This document shows, one piece after another, positions 20,670 through 31,984 of a stretch of DNA of 64,000 nt. Numbering within the stretch: position 1 is the first letter of the stretch; each line of letters opens with the position of its first letter. Both the position numbers and the translations under genes were made by a program. Under the pieces are notes generated by a model. That model ran no database searches and was not told the origin of the DNA. It worked only from the letters and a program-made list of their open reading frames with translations. This DNA comes from Apophysomyces variabilis (taxonomy: Eukaryota > Mucoromycota > Mucoromycetes > Mucorales > Mucoraceae): positions 512,785 through 576,784 of the forward strand of contig MZZL01000395.1 in NCBI GenBank assembly GCA_002749535.1. The letters run 5' to 3'.

Positions 20670-22035
20670 TCTTTCCCGCGATCATATCCTTGCACAACCC
20701 GGTCCGCAGAGCTAGTGTAAGCAGTGCAGATGTTCTACAGGCAGCTGTGGCCGGTATAAGTTCTCAACCCAGTGTCCCTACGGATATGGTGAATCAAACG
20801 GAAGCTCAAATCCTTCACAGCCCGGGTCTGCACGGCAAAAGTAACCGATGCAGGTATTCAAACAGACTGCTGTGGCCGGTGTAGGCTTTCACCCAGTGTC
20901 CCCACGGATCCGGCGGGCAAGCGTCAATCTTGTAGTTCTTATTCAGGCAAAAATCCTTCACAGCCCGGGTCTGCACGGCAAAAGTAACCGATGCAGGTAT
21001 TCAAACAGACTGCTGTGGCCGGTGTAGGCTTTCACCCAGTGTCCCCACGGATCCGGCGGGCAAGCGTCAATCTTGTAGTTCTTATTCAGGCAAAAATCCT
21101 TCACAGCCCGGGTCTGCACGGCAAAAGTAACCGATGCAGGTATTCAAACAGACTGCTGTGGCCGGTGTAGGCTTTCACCCAGTGTCCCCACGGATCCGGC
21201 GGGCAAGCGTCAATCTTGTAGTTCTTATTCAGGCAAAAATCCTTCACAGCCCGGGTCTGCACGGCAAAAGTAACCGATGCAGGTATTCAAACAGACTGCT
21301 GTGGCCGGTGTAGGCTTTCACCCAGTGTCCCCACGGATCCGGCGGGCAAGCGTCAATCTTGTAGTTCTTATTCAGGCAAAAATCCTTCACAGCCCGGGTC
21401 TGCACGGCAAAAGTAACCGATGCAGGTATTCAAACAGACTGCTGTGGCCGGTGTAGGCTTTCACCCAGTGTCCCCACGGATCCGGCGGGCAAGCGTCAAT
21501 CTTGTAGTTCTTATTCAGGCAAAAATCCTTCACAGCCCGGGTCTGCACGGCAAAAGTAACCGATGCAGGTATTCAAACAGACTGCTGTGGCCGGTGTAGG
21601 CTTTCACCCAGTGTCCCCACGGATCCGGCGGGCAAGCGTCAATCTTGTAGTTCTTATTCAGGCAAAAATCCTTCACAGCCCGGGTCTGCACGGCAAAAGT
21701 AACCGATGCAGGTATTCAAACAGACTGCTGTGGCCGGTGTAGGCTTTCACCCAGTGTCCCCACGGATCCGGCGGGCAAGCGTCAATCTTGTAGTTCTTAT
21801 TCAGGCAAAAATCCTTCACAGCCCGGGTCTGCACGGCAAAAGTAACCGATGCAGGTATTCAAACAGACTGCTGTGGCCGGTGTAGGCTTTCACGCCCAGT
21901 GTCCCCAATGAATCAATAACCCTCATAACATCAGTTCTTCACAGCTCGGGTCCGCACAGCAACAAGAACAGCAGTGCAGATGCTCAAACAAGCTGCTGTG
22001 GCCGGTGTAGGCTTTCACCCAGTATCCCCACAGAA
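20670..22035. repeat. 143-bp satellite array with degenerate edge copies
   Basis: The marker ATTCAGG recurs at 20941, 21084, 21227, 21370, 21513, 21656 and 21799, an exact 143-bp period. The intervening units look identical. Diverged partial copies flank the array at about 20670-20930 and 21930-22035. Each unit carries CCCGGG and GGATCC. 143 is not a multiple of 3 and no frame stays open, so it is not a coding repeat. Confidence 0.93.
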
Positions 22036-23641
22036 CTGACGGAAAGATCAACAGCATATCTACTTGAGCGATGAATCCTTGTCATCTTGCGTTCAATAAT
22101 TCCTTGCAGCAGATCGTTGATAACTAGTTTTCTAACTAACCGATTTCTAGACATACAGCGTGCTCGCTTTAATAATGCAACTTTGATAATTACAGTTCTT
22201 CGAATTTTTTTTTTCTGCGGCTTACCAATGCTTTGTTCATCAGCGAAAGCGTAAGCTGTAACAATCAAACAGCGACCTATTATAGAACACCAAGTAAAAT
22301 GTAGCAACAGAGTGCGGCCGGTTGAATAAGTTTGGCGTGTTTAAGGAACTTTCAAAACCAACTTTCCAACTCCGATGTGCATCATTCCCTGGAATCGCTT
22401 ATGCGTGTTGCCAACTATGATAAAAGAAGTGTGAGTAACAGCTTGTTTGGTGTATGGCGCTACTATCAGGCTGTTATTGTTTTAGCCATAGCCAGCTTTC
22501 AACCTTTTGTAAATATTTCTGAATTGCCAATTTCTTGCCCAATCATTGGTGCAAAAAGAACATACCTTTTCCTGTCCTAATAACAAGAACCGTCCATTGT
22601 TTGTCCGAATATGGTGATTTATAAAGAAAATCAGACGAAATGAGAATGGTATACGTCCGCTTCTGTATCGTGTCTTCCTGGTTTTATTGTGTCCCATGAA
22701 CACGACGATCGGAAGTAACGTATTGCCATTACAGTGCACTTCTTTGGCTGCAAAACCAATTACACCTTTTCTCTATATCAGGGACGAATCATTGAGGTTA
22801 AAGAGAGGTGATACTGCTCTATCACAGTTATTGCGCTTAGCTAAATCTTACACCCTATCGCTGGGAAGGACGTTCACTGATGATAATATTACGGAAGATA
22901 AAACAAAGATAAATAGGTGGACAAGCATTACGAAGGGTTCTATGCGTCCCTTGCTATTCTTGTTATGACACTTGTTGTTTGGATTTTGTCGGTTTGTTTT
23001 CTCCTATCGTGTCTGCTCTACTACACCTACCAAAGTGATAACCTGTGATCATCCCTACAATCAAGCACAGTAGGTTTAGTTTCCGTGCATTCCGGTTAGC
23101 CTTGTATCTGTAACTACTTTGCACTCGCTATGCTTAGCAGAATGATCTTTGAACGTATTAAGGTAACTAATTTTAAAAACTTTTGCACTCGACCTTTTTC
23201 TTACTATATCAAGACAGCAAGGCGATCTTTGGAGAAGTAGTTTTGGTAAGAAAAAGAGTCCCAGGGAAACGACTAAAAACGGAGTCATCCCGATTTGATT
23301 TGTGCAATAGGAGTCATTTGGCGTTATCTGGCAACAAGGTACAAATCGCATATCATCAAACATAGGAATTGAATGCTCGCTTCTGGAATTGCATTTAAAT
23401 TATCAAAGTATAACTTCAACCCCAACAACTCACACTCTCATGCGCAACGATTTGCTGTTAGATTTGTTGGGTATGGTTGTCTTGGCGGCAGGCATTGCCC
23501 TCGTTGAGATGAACTTGTTACTTATTTCTTTTTATCACTTCATGTAACCCGTTTATAGTATTTATCAAACCATTTCCACTCTTATCAATACTGGTGTCTA
23601 ACTATGACTTTTAACAAAGATGTGCCTTTCCGAATTACAGT
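22036..23641. other. Intergenic region, right part of spacer
   Basis: No supported gene; only short ORFs without family resemblance. Confidence 0.5.
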
Positions 23642-25062
23642 TTACGATAAGCTCAAAAACGACACAGGCAATGATAGCTTTGGCCAACAGATTGTCTGAC
23701 CGCGGACTAGCCGTTCTTCTTCAAGCTGTGGTCGAACCAAACCCGAAATGTGACCGCCCTGCATCCGACTCAGATAAGAGTTACCGATACCGTGAACGCC
23801 ATTTGGGACGGTGCACAAGGGAAAGGAGAAAGAAAGAATATTCTGGGAATCTCATTGCCACAAGACGTACTCAGCTCATAATTGCAATGAAATGAATTGG
23901 GTATTTTCTGAGAATTCGATAGCCGCCAATGTTCTGCAAGTGTTTATTAGCAGTGTTTTAGAGTAGCGTTCATATCGGATAGCTCATGTTCCTTAGGCAC
24001 AGATATTCTACCTGCATTTCTCACTGTATACATGCGTCCATCTTTTGAAGAAAAGGTCGTTTGCCTAGCGACAACGCAGGAATTGCCTGAGTTCAGACCC
24101 GGGGATTGCTCTCAAACTCAGATAAGGTTTGCCATCTGGTCGTGGTGTTACCAATGAGCATTTCTATCAATCCCCATTTATTGCCTGTAAGGGTCCACCC
24201 TTATCCATTACAATAAACTGAAAATTTGCGGCAATTCATATAGCTTTAGTAGATTGACAGTTCATAAAACCATACATTGTATAAGCTATTCGCACGGTTT
24301 TTTCTTAATCGAGCTAATAACTAAGATGCCAATTGCACAAAGGCCTGATCCATACGTCTTGTAGACCGGACAATGTCTTTGGTAAGAAACGGGTCCAGTT
24401 TCTCTCTCTATTGCAAACTCCGTCAAAATGTTGTTTATGATGATCGGATACGTGCGAGCCTTATGGGTAGCGTCCGTCTGTAAATGGTATTTTTCTCCGT
24501 GTCTGGGTTGCTTACGAAACCTTGTTGCTGATCTTGCCTTCCCTTTCCCGATTATAGTCATTACACCCTCTTCTGTTTGTCAATTTCCCTAATTAAGCTA
24601 TTGTCATTGCTGCACCATACCGTAAAAATAAATTTGTCTTTGGACGATATCACCTTAGATTTTCGGGCGGAAACGTTGTATTCCTTAAGAAAAAGTTTAT
24701 ATTTTGCCTACATTGGTCATACCATGTATAGACGCTAGATCATTGGCTCGTATGATTGCTATTTGCGTATGATATAGAATCTCATCTTGTTGATTGGGTC
24801 TAGTAGCGTAAGTATCCATTTTCCATCGGTCGATGAAGCTTCAGCGTTGTTAACCTTAACCATCTCAATTAACACAATCCTAACCTTGTCTTCGGCTATT
24901 CCAGGGAACGTGTCAGTGTTACACATGGAAATAGAGGGACAATTAACACACAATGGACGGAATTTTCCTAGAGCAATAGCTTATTCATTAACTGTTTAAC
25001 TGTCATTTTGTTCTTCCTCGTGAATTACCTATTACAGTTTGTGCAACCTGGTCTCCATGGAT

Positions 25063-25072
25063 GGTATATATA
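25063..25072 (+). promoter_or_regulatory. TATA box of LPMO paralogue 3
   Basis: GGTATATATA lies 68 bp upstream of the ATG at 25140 and is the mirror of the box at 16041-16050. Confidence 0.6.
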
Positions 25073-25139
25073 CCTTGCGGTTTTGCGTCTCCAAGATGTT
25101 CTTCATACCAAAGCAAACGCACACAATTCAAGACAAACC

Positions 25140-26315
25140 ATGAAGTCGAACACTAACAGCAACAGTGGCAATTCGTGGCAAGGAATCGGAAAGGCAAGCT
25201 TTTTCCGAGGACTTTCTTTGATCAGCGCGATCAGTTTTCTTCTCCTGCCGGTCCAGGAGGTGTCCGCTCATGGTGCTCTTGGTTTCCCACTTGCAAGACA
25301 ATACGGCTGTCGTATTGATGGCGGCTACTACTGGCCGGAAGATGGTTCGAAAATGCCAAACGAAGGTTGTCGCAATGCGTATCTTGATGCTGGCAAGAAC
25401 TATTATCCGTTTAATCAGTGGAACGAAGTTTCGGCGAATCCATCCAATCCTGACAACATGGATTCTGTTATGAGAGCTGTTCCCGATGGTCTTCTCTGCG
25501 CTGGCGGTGACAAGAAGAAACGAGGGCTGGATATCCCTCAAAACCGGGGCTGGAGAAAGACTGTGATCGAACCGAAGAATGGCAAGTTCCAGCTGCGCTG
25601 GGAGAACACCCGATCGCATAACCCTTCGACCATGAAGATTTTCATTACCAAGCCATCCTACAACCCCAGTAAACCCTTGCGATGGGCCGATCTGGACATG
25701 ATCTATGACGAAACCACTCCTAATGCGGTGTCTCCCAATGGCAAAGGGCTTTTATCTGGCATCAGTTCGTTCTATTATCTCGACGTACCTATCCCTGCTA
25801 ACCGTACGGGCGACGCGATCATCTATGGCTGGTGGCAACGCATTGATTCTGGACATGAAGGTTTCTTCAACTGTGCCGACGTGACAATCAAGCAAGCCGG
25901 TGAGGCTACAACACCTGACAAGCAGCCTGGCAACAAAGACGATGATGATAAACAGAAGCCAGAGGACAAACCTGAGCACAAGCCAAGCAACCGATGGGTC
26001 GATGAAAAGACATATTTGCAACGCGGTATTACGCCAAAGGTCGGTGACAAGGTGCGCTTCACAGTAACAGCTGGCAAGAATGGGGGTCAAACCGTGGTGG
26101 ATGTTACTCTTCCCATTACTGCTAAGAATGTCCGTGGCTTCCGATGGTCTAGAGAATTGGCAAACACCTTGAACAAGAAATACAAGACTCAGGTGAAGAT
26201 TGGTGTGCAGTCGGGCAAGAGCATCAAGTACCATCACTGGGATACATACGAGAACCAGGTGTGGCTCAAGTCTGGATACAGCAGCACCATGACCCTCATC
26301 AAGGGCAGCAACTGA
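25140..26315 (+). CDS. Secreted AA10 LPMO with GbpA-domain-2-like module (paralogue 3, identical to paralogue 2)
   Basis: The 391-aa product is identical to paralogue 2, with the signal peptide ending VSA before His44, His160 as second copper ligand, charged linker and C-terminal GbpA-2-like module. The start is placed at MKSNTNSN; the longer frame from 25008 runs through the TATA box and is not used. The duplicated arm includes the promoter and >1.4 kb upstream, so both copies should be regulated alike and may act as a dosage increase. Sequence 73 bp past the stop differs from paralogue 2, so the terminators may differ. Confidence 0.9.
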   Translation: MKSNTNSNSGNSWQGIGKASFFRGLSLISAISFLLLPVQEVSAHGALGFPLARQYGCRIDGGYYWPEDGSKMPNEGCRNAYLDAGKNYYPFNQWNEVSANPSNPDNMDSVMRAVPDGLLCAGGDKKKRGLDIPQNRGWRKTVIEPKNGKFQLRWENTRSHNPSTMKIFITKPSYNPSKPLRWADLDMIYDETTPNAVSPNGKGLLSGISSFYYLDVPIPANRTGDAIIYGWWQRIDSGHEGFFNCADVTIKQAGEATTPDKQPGNKDDDDKQKPEDKPEHKPSNRWVDEKTYLQRGITPKVGDKVRFTVTAGKNGGQTVVDVTLPITAKNVRGFRWSRELANTLNKKYKTQVKIGVQSGKSIKYHHWDTYENQVWLKSGYSSTMTLIKGSN

Positions 26316-26388
26316 ACAAATGAGAAGCAAGGGTAGCAGCTCTTTCATGCGGTTACTTATGGTCATCATCATTTCGGCGGGACCGAGA

Positions 26389-27580
26389 GCTCCTTTTCAA
26401 CTATTTTTCGCCATTCCAATCCGTAGAATGCCCCTTTTCTCTTTTTCTGTTTTTTCTGTTCAATCATGTTTTTCTATCATCAATAAATCAAAATACAATA
26501 TCATTTTTGAATTAGCTATCGCTTCGAATTTACTAAGATTTTCACTTTGCTTTTCTTCATACAACATGCCTTCCCATATGAGAAAAACGGGAAAGAATAA
26601 GACAACTTTAAAGATTGAAATTATTACGTAACGTCATTTCCCGTTATTTAGATCTTAACAACGCTGTAAGCTCGGTGATTCAGTGATTAATTGGCGTTTT
26701 CCTGGGCTTCATCAGAATCTCTGTTTATCTCACATGCAAAACAGGAGTGAACTGTTTCTAGATTAGTTTCGGATTGCGGAAAATTAGAATAGGGGTGCCA
26801 GTACCTCTCATAGGTAGGCTCTTGCGTTGAAGCAAGTTCTCCTTGCATTAAGCTATATCGTGACGGCCAAAGGCTAGTACCATTTCTCTGTCTGGCGCAA
26901 GAGCTCTAGTCTGCTTAAACATACCAATACTTCCAGTATAATATGCAATTACTCAACATCGCCCTTCCGACAAATTCACGTTAGCAACAAGGAGATAGAA
27001 GCATTGTCGGATTATGTGGGATTCCAGTAAAGCAATTGGCTGCCGTCATGTGCCTGCAAACCACCATAACCTGCATTACATCTTGCATGCATATATCCAC
27101 GCTTTTGCTAACCGGAGCTTTTCCATCTTTATAATACGTGTTTTATTTTTCTGTCATTGCCCTTAATAGAATCGTCTTTTGGTGGCCCTGTAGCCTAAAC
27201 GCGGCATAGTAAAAGGAAATATTTGCATATTACTTCCAATGCAGTCAGACAAGTAGAGCCGCAAGTTTGGGTGTCTGCTTTAGTCTATGGCCATGATCGT
27301 AGCAGTTGTAGTTTTGCAACCTACTTATGTCCATCTAAGAAGATACGCTCAAAATACTTGAAAATACAATGTACAAGTTCATCTTCCGATATCTGTGCCA
27401 TATACCATTCTATGTGGTCGAGGTCGTAGTCAAAGGACACAGAAAATTGAAGAAGCATATCTGTTTGTATCACTGCAAACCATAGCGTGATTGCTAAGCC
27501 AATACTCCCATGTTTTTAATCGAAATTCACATATAGCTCCCTTAGCGACGTATCGATTTTTTGATTCATATTGCAGACAA
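26389..27580. other. Intergenic region between LPMO 3 and HET gene
   Basis: No gene recognised. The stretch just before the HET start (27480-27576) is open in the HET frame and ends in TTGCAG, so it could include an intron or a longer N-terminus. Confidence 0.45.
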
Positions 27581-28870
27581 ATGAGTGACATTGTACTTCT
27601 GGACACAGAATCAGAGTTGGATAACATCAAATGTATATCTATACCATTCAATGAAAATGTTCCCGAATACTACGCAATTTCATACCGATGGGGTGTGCAT
27701 CCTGGATGGAAAGCACAAACGCCCAATTATGAGGCATCCATTACTTCGATATCGAAGAACAATCTGATCAAGTTGTGTCAAATCCTACGGCCTAAAGTTC
27801 GTTACCTCTGGATCGATGTCGTATGTATCAATCAAGCTGACACGTATCACAGAAAACAAATGATTAAGAACATGGACAATATATACCGACAATCGAAAAG
27901 GATCATCGCAGTACCTGATCTCTGTTATTGCGAACAAACTCCTCTAATGAGCTGGGTTACTAAGCAAGACATTGACTGGGCAGTCAACGAAGTATCTCAT
28001 CACCACAATGAGATGGTCAAGAAAACTGTAGGATGGTATATGCGCAATAGGCGCATTATGTCGGCAAGAGGTGTGTTATTCGTTCGAACAGTTATCAAGG
28101 AATGGGCGTGCAGATGTTGGGTCATTAGCGAACGTGCTATTGGCGTTAAACAGAATAAGCTGGACATAATCATTCTAAGAGGGAATGGTACACTTGTTAA
28201 TTATCAGCACTGGAAAGAGCAACTGAACATTGACTGGAATATCGACTTTGACCAAGCTACGCTTATCAAGACAATTCTTAATTCTGCTTCAACGAAGTAT
28301 ATCGATCGCCTTTTCGCCATCCTTCCTCACACCAAATATAGAGGCGTTGTGCGCAGTTTGGTAGATACCGGCAGAATTGTGGATAGTATGATTGATTTAA
28401 AGATGACTTTGTTGGATATTCTAGACGTGGAAGGTAAAATGATACTTTTGAGAAACATCCTTTTCGATTTTCGTGACCTTCGACTTGTATCACCATCATT
28501 CTCGGACAAGAGACCACCCCGGCTGCCATTCGCCTACTATGCATATCCAGATCATTGTTGCAACATTGAGACGACAATATGGAAAGGAAAACATGCAATC
28601 AAAATCTCAGGTCCCTACGTCGTCAAATCATCGCCGACTATTTCCTCTAACTTGATGGATTTCTTTGGTGTTAAAGTCAGATTCTTTCGTGTTAAAGTCA
28701 AATCAGAGGTCTACATCATTTTCGAAGGATGTCAGGCCAGGCACTACGTCTCTTCCTGTGAAAGTCTCCAGTTTGACAACTCAAGCGGCTTTTGGGTGGT
28801 AGGTTCCATGCGGTACAAAGAAGCCTTTCGATATCGACGGTGCAGATACGGTCATTTTGTTATATATTAG
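27581..28870 (+). CDS. HET-domain (heterokaryon-incompatibility-like) protein
   Basis: The 429-aa single-exon ORF has the three HET blocks in order. They are YYAISYRWG (residues 30-38), YLWIDVVCINQAD...QMIKNMDNIYRQSKRIIAV (75-111) and WACRCWVISERAIG (175-188; usually RxWTLQE). HET domains in filamentous ascomycetes trigger regulated cell death on non-self recognition. The C-terminal ~240 residues match nothing I recognise, and there is no NACHT or WD repeat part. The start at 27581 (MSDIVLL) is preferred because the HET block begins 30 residues later; an in-frame ATG at 27491 would add 30 residues. The role in this fungus is unknown; domain identity is well supported, function is inference. 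Confidence 0.8.
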   Translation: MSDIVLLDTESELDNIKCISIPFNENVPEYYAISYRWGVHPGWKAQTPNYEASITSISKNNLIKLCQILRPKVRYLWIDVVCINQADTYHRKQMIKNMDNIYRQSKRIIAVPDLCYCEQTPLMSWVTKQDIDWAVNEVSHHHNEMVKKTVGWYMRNRRIMSARGVLFVRTVIKEWACRCWVISERAIGVKQNKLDIIILRGNGTLVNYQHWKEQLNIDWNIDFDQATLIKTILNSASTKYIDRLFAILPHTKYRGVVRSLVDTGRIVDSMIDLKMTLLDILDVEGKMILLRNILFDFRDLRLVSPSFSDKRPPRLPFAYYAYPDHCCNIETTIWKGKHAIKISGPYVVKSSPTISSNLMDFFGVKVRFFRVKVKSEVYIIFEGCQARHYVSSCESLQFDNSSGFWVVGSMRYKEAFRYRRCRYGHFVIY

Positions 28871-29329
28871 AATACTTGTATAATTCCTTAAAAACATGTA
28901 AATATTAAGTGTCAATCGGCTTATCATTAGATGGTCTGTGCTGATCATCAGTTGTTTGAAATGATTTGTGCTCAATGTAATAGTTAATTATCGCACAATG
29001 AGTCATACGTAATCAATGCACAGATTGCATCGAAACAGATGGAAGTCCACAATCAAAAAAAGAACCTGAAAATTTTTTACATGTTGGCATCGACCCGTTT
29101 CGCTTTGAACGTTCGAGGTGAATAATACTGGCGTAATATTTCGAGCCATAATGTGGTAATCATGATTTCGAAACAAAGCGATGTAAATTTATTGCAATGG
29201 ATGGCGGCGATAGGGAAGAAATTTTGGAAAGTGTGAATGATGCACATAAAAATGGAACAAAGCTTTTTCGTCCTATTCCAAGATACTTTTGTTTAGCTGT
29301 TGCTTTTGTCGGCTGCTATCTTTCATCAA
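28871..29329. other. Convergent intergenic region, HET / LPMO 4
   Basis: 3' flanks of two convergent genes; nothing else recognised. Confidence 0.5.
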
Positions 29330-30481
29330 TCATTGCTTAGCAGAACGTTTAGCCTTAATGATCGCCATACTGCTGCTGTAGCCGGCTTTCAACCACACCT
29401 GATTTGCTTGTAGGTTGTGGTAGTCGAACTTAATACTTTTACCATCCTGCACGCCAACCTTCACCTGAGATTGGTACTCCCTATTCAACATGTTCGCTAG
29501 ATCCTTGGACCACTTGAAGCCATGGACATTCTTTGAAGTAATGGGCAAAGTAACATTGACCGCCTTTTGGCCATCTTTCTCCCCAGTGGTTATTCTGAAA
29601 CGGACCTTGTCACCCACGCTTGGCGTGACACCACGCTGTAAATAAGGTTGTTTCTTTACCCACTCGGTGTCAGCCGCATGACTAGCACTGTTCTTTGTCG
29701 GCTTGTTGTCCGTATTGTCGGCACCGGCCTGTTTGATGCTGACGTCCGCACAGTTGAAGAACCCCTCATTATCAGCATCAAGACGTTGCACATAACCATA
29801 GATAATTGCATCCCCGGTGCGGTTACCGACAGGTACGTCAAAATAATAGAAAGAAGATACTTGAGGGACAAAGCCTTTGCCATTAGCGGCCACTGGGTCT
29901 GGGGCACGCCCATCGTAAATCTGGTCCAAATCGTTCCATGTCAACGGTTTTGTAAGATCGTATGTGGGTTTGGTGATATAGACTTTTACATTGGAAGGGT
30001 TTTGTGCTGCCGTGTTATCCCAACGTAGCTGAAACTTGCCATTTTTTGGTTCGATTTCTGTCTTCCTCCAACCTTGATTTTGAGGAATATCCAAACCTCG
30101 CTTTCGCTTGTCCCCACCGGCACAAAGAAGACCATCTGGAACGGCCTTCATCACCGTACTAAAATTGCTAGGATCGGTGGGATAGGCTGATACCTTGTGC
30201 CATTCTTGGAACGCATAGTAATCTTTACCAGCATCAAGGTAGGCATTGCGGCAACCCTCATTTGGAATTTTGGAACCATCCTCTGGCCAGTAATAACCAC
30301 CATCAATCCGACAACCGTACTGTCTTGCCAATGGAAATCCGAGAGCACCATTAGCAGCTACATCCTCAACCGGCAGCAGAAGAAAAGTGATGGCACTGAT
30401 CAAAGAAAGACTTCGGAAAAAGCCCGCCTTTCCGTGTCCTTGGAACGAATTTCCAGTGTTGCTGTTAGTGTTCGACTTCAT
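29330..30481 (-). CDS. AA10 LPMO-like pseudoenzyme lacking both copper histidines (paralogue 4)
   Basis: The 383-aa protein is clearly paralogous to the other LPMOs over its whole length (signal peptide, GALGFPLARQYGC, CRNAYLDAGK, GFFNCADV, GbpA-2-like module). The predicted mature N-terminal residue is Asn44 instead of His (VAANGAL; codon AAT for CAT). The second brace residue is Gln160 instead of His (TAAQNPS; CAA for CAT). Without these ligands copper chemistry as in AA10 is not expected. The reading frame is intact, the TATA box and start context are kept, and core cysteines and aromatics are conserved, which argues against simple decay. A chitin-binding, scavenging or decoy role is possible (inference). 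The linker is shorter than in paralogue 2. Confidence 0.87.
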   Translation of the reverse strand: MKSNTNSNTGNSFQGHGKAGFFRSLSLISAITFLLLPVEDVAANGALGFPLARQYGCRIDGGYYWPEDGSKIPNEGCRNAYLDAGKDYYAFQEWHKVSAYPTDPSNFSTVMKAVPDGLLCAGGDKRKRGLDIPQNQGWRKTEIEPKNGKFQLRWDNTAAQNPSNVKVYITKPTYDLTKPLTWNDLDQIYDGRAPDPVAANGKGFVPQVSSFYYFDVPVGNRTGDAIIYGYVQRLDADNEGFFNCADVSIKQAGADNTDNKPTKNSASHAADTEWVKKQPYLQRGVTPSVGDKVRFRITTGEKDGQKAVNVTLPITSKNVHGFKWSKDLANMLNREYQSQVKVGVQDGKSIKFDYHNLQANQVWLKAGYSSSMAIIKAKRSAKQ

Positions 30482-30542
30482 GGTTTGCCTTGAGGTTTGT
30501 GCGTCCTTTGCAATTTGAAAGAAAACCGTTAAAAGACCTGGG

Positions 30543-30552
30543 ATATATACCA
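30543..30552 (-). promoter_or_regulatory. TATA box of LPMO paralogue 4
   Basis: ATATATACC is followed by ATCCATC on the + strand, ~62 bp upstream of the ATG, like the active paralogues. This suggests the pseudoenzyme gene is still transcribed. Confidence 0.55.
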
Positions 30553-31131
30553 TCCATCAGCAAATTGTTTCACAGACCCTTTAACATAATTCATGAGAAG
30601 CAATGTGACATGCAATAATGAAAAACGTTGATCGAGCTATTCCGTGCGCTTGTGTAACGATACGTTTAATTGACCCTTTATTTCTCTGTGTAACGCTCCA
30701 GCCTTACATAAGGCGGCCGCGATCATCGGACGATGACATGATACAGCCTTCTGACTTCCATAATCCCTCTATAGGTTATAATGCACATTTATGTATAATA
30801 GTGTGTCCATACTCTTATGCTCCATAACTGTATCTCCGTAAGAACCATTTTCTCTGTCTCAATTGAAGATAAAGATTTTCTATTATGGCTAAAAAGTAGA
30901 ACCGTGAATTTCTTAATGAGAGACCGAATAGTAAGATATGATTTCATAATATACATGATACGACAACTGTACAACCATAAATATAGCGCTCCCTGTTCCT
31001 GTGAAAGGAGCGCGCAACTTTCGCAGATAAAATACGAAGATGACAATTCAATGGATATTTTTCTTTTGTTTCAAACAATAGGACGAGCAGCATAGATGCC
31101 TTCACAGTGTGCAGTAATTGTAAATGTCATA
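30553..31131. other. Upstream region of LPMO 4 up to transposon insertion
   Basis: No gene. A GCGGCCGC site occurs near 30716. The ~1 kb upstream segment shared by paralogues 1, 2 and 5 was not found here; the transposon at 31134 begins where it would be expected. Confidence 0.45.
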
Positions 31132-31133
31132 TA

Positions 31134-31275
31134 CACTGTTTCTGAAAAAATTAAAGTCGCACTTAGTGAGAATCAGTCATTCCATGCTAGGAATGGATAT
31201 CATGTTGCGCAAAAATACATGTCGCCACGCTGACAAATGAGATGTCGTATTTTCAAGAACTTTTGTCGTACAAGC
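31134..31275 (+). repeat. Left TIR of decayed element with GTCGY array
   Basis: GTCGC or close variants occur at 31156, 31176 (GTCAT), 31221, 31244 (GTCGT) and 31265 (GTCGT). The spacing is 20-23 bp, with one slot near 31199 degenerate. It matches the array in the 1-9008 element. Confidence 0.6.
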
Positions 31276-31984
31276 ATTGGAGTCTTAAAGTGCAGTCCTT
31301 TACTTTTTGATTGAGTCAGGTTAATGAAAGTGAATAGGTCCCCAAAAAATGAAAAATCATTGGAAATCCTTTTGGAAAATGGGCAACGTCACCCAAAGTG
31401 AACTGGCCTCCCCCAAATAAACAACGCAGTCGGATATGAGCAGCTCTTGTAAAAAAGCGCAAAACGGTAGGAAAGATGCCTAACTCTTAGTGACATCCAA
31501 ATCAACGGAGAACATCTATTGTTTAAAACAGCCAGTAAGGGTATATTAACAATAAAGACGACCAAAAATTTTTTCGATGTTTGCTTTCTTGACTTGGTTG
31601 GCTGTTGGCGCGTAAAAAGATCTCATGGCAATGTTGGGTGGAAGGGTGACAGTAGAAATACCAATGACTTCTTGAAGTCGATCCACGTGTTGGGGTTCGT
31701 TCAGAGAGTGCTCATCCATGACACCTGTTAGCAATATGAAAGGCTAAGAAATTTCAGTCAATGATGCCTGTGCCAATTGTCCTCTTTCTTTTTTCCTTTT
31801 TTTTTTCTGCGTACCTTATAGGCAAAGAAAAGCCGCAGGGTATTGTTGAACTGAGCCGTGCCATGCACCAAGTTAGGGATATTCAGGATATCAATGTCCT
31901 TTGCAACATACACCATGGTGCTCAAATTAAACAGTACAGATATCCCATATTATAACTTTATGGCAATTGAATCCAACCTGTCTT

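Larger units (their letters stand above)
23642..26388 (-). repeat. Right arm of 2747-bp inverted repeat carrying LPMO paralogue 3
   Basis: Mirror image of 14725-17471 (x pairs with 41113-x). The inner end is followed by sequence unrelated to the inner flank of the left arm. The outer end, 73 bp past the LPMO stop codon, is likewise followed by unrelated sequence. Confidence 0.92.

Noticed and set aside
20670..22035. Possible CRISPR-like array
   Set aside because: Units are contiguous 143-bp tandem copies without variable spacers, in a eukaryotic context.
14725..26388. Inverted repeat as a pure assembly artefact
   Set aside because: Flanks differ on all four sides and a few base differences exist between arms, which favours a real duplication; long reads would settle it.
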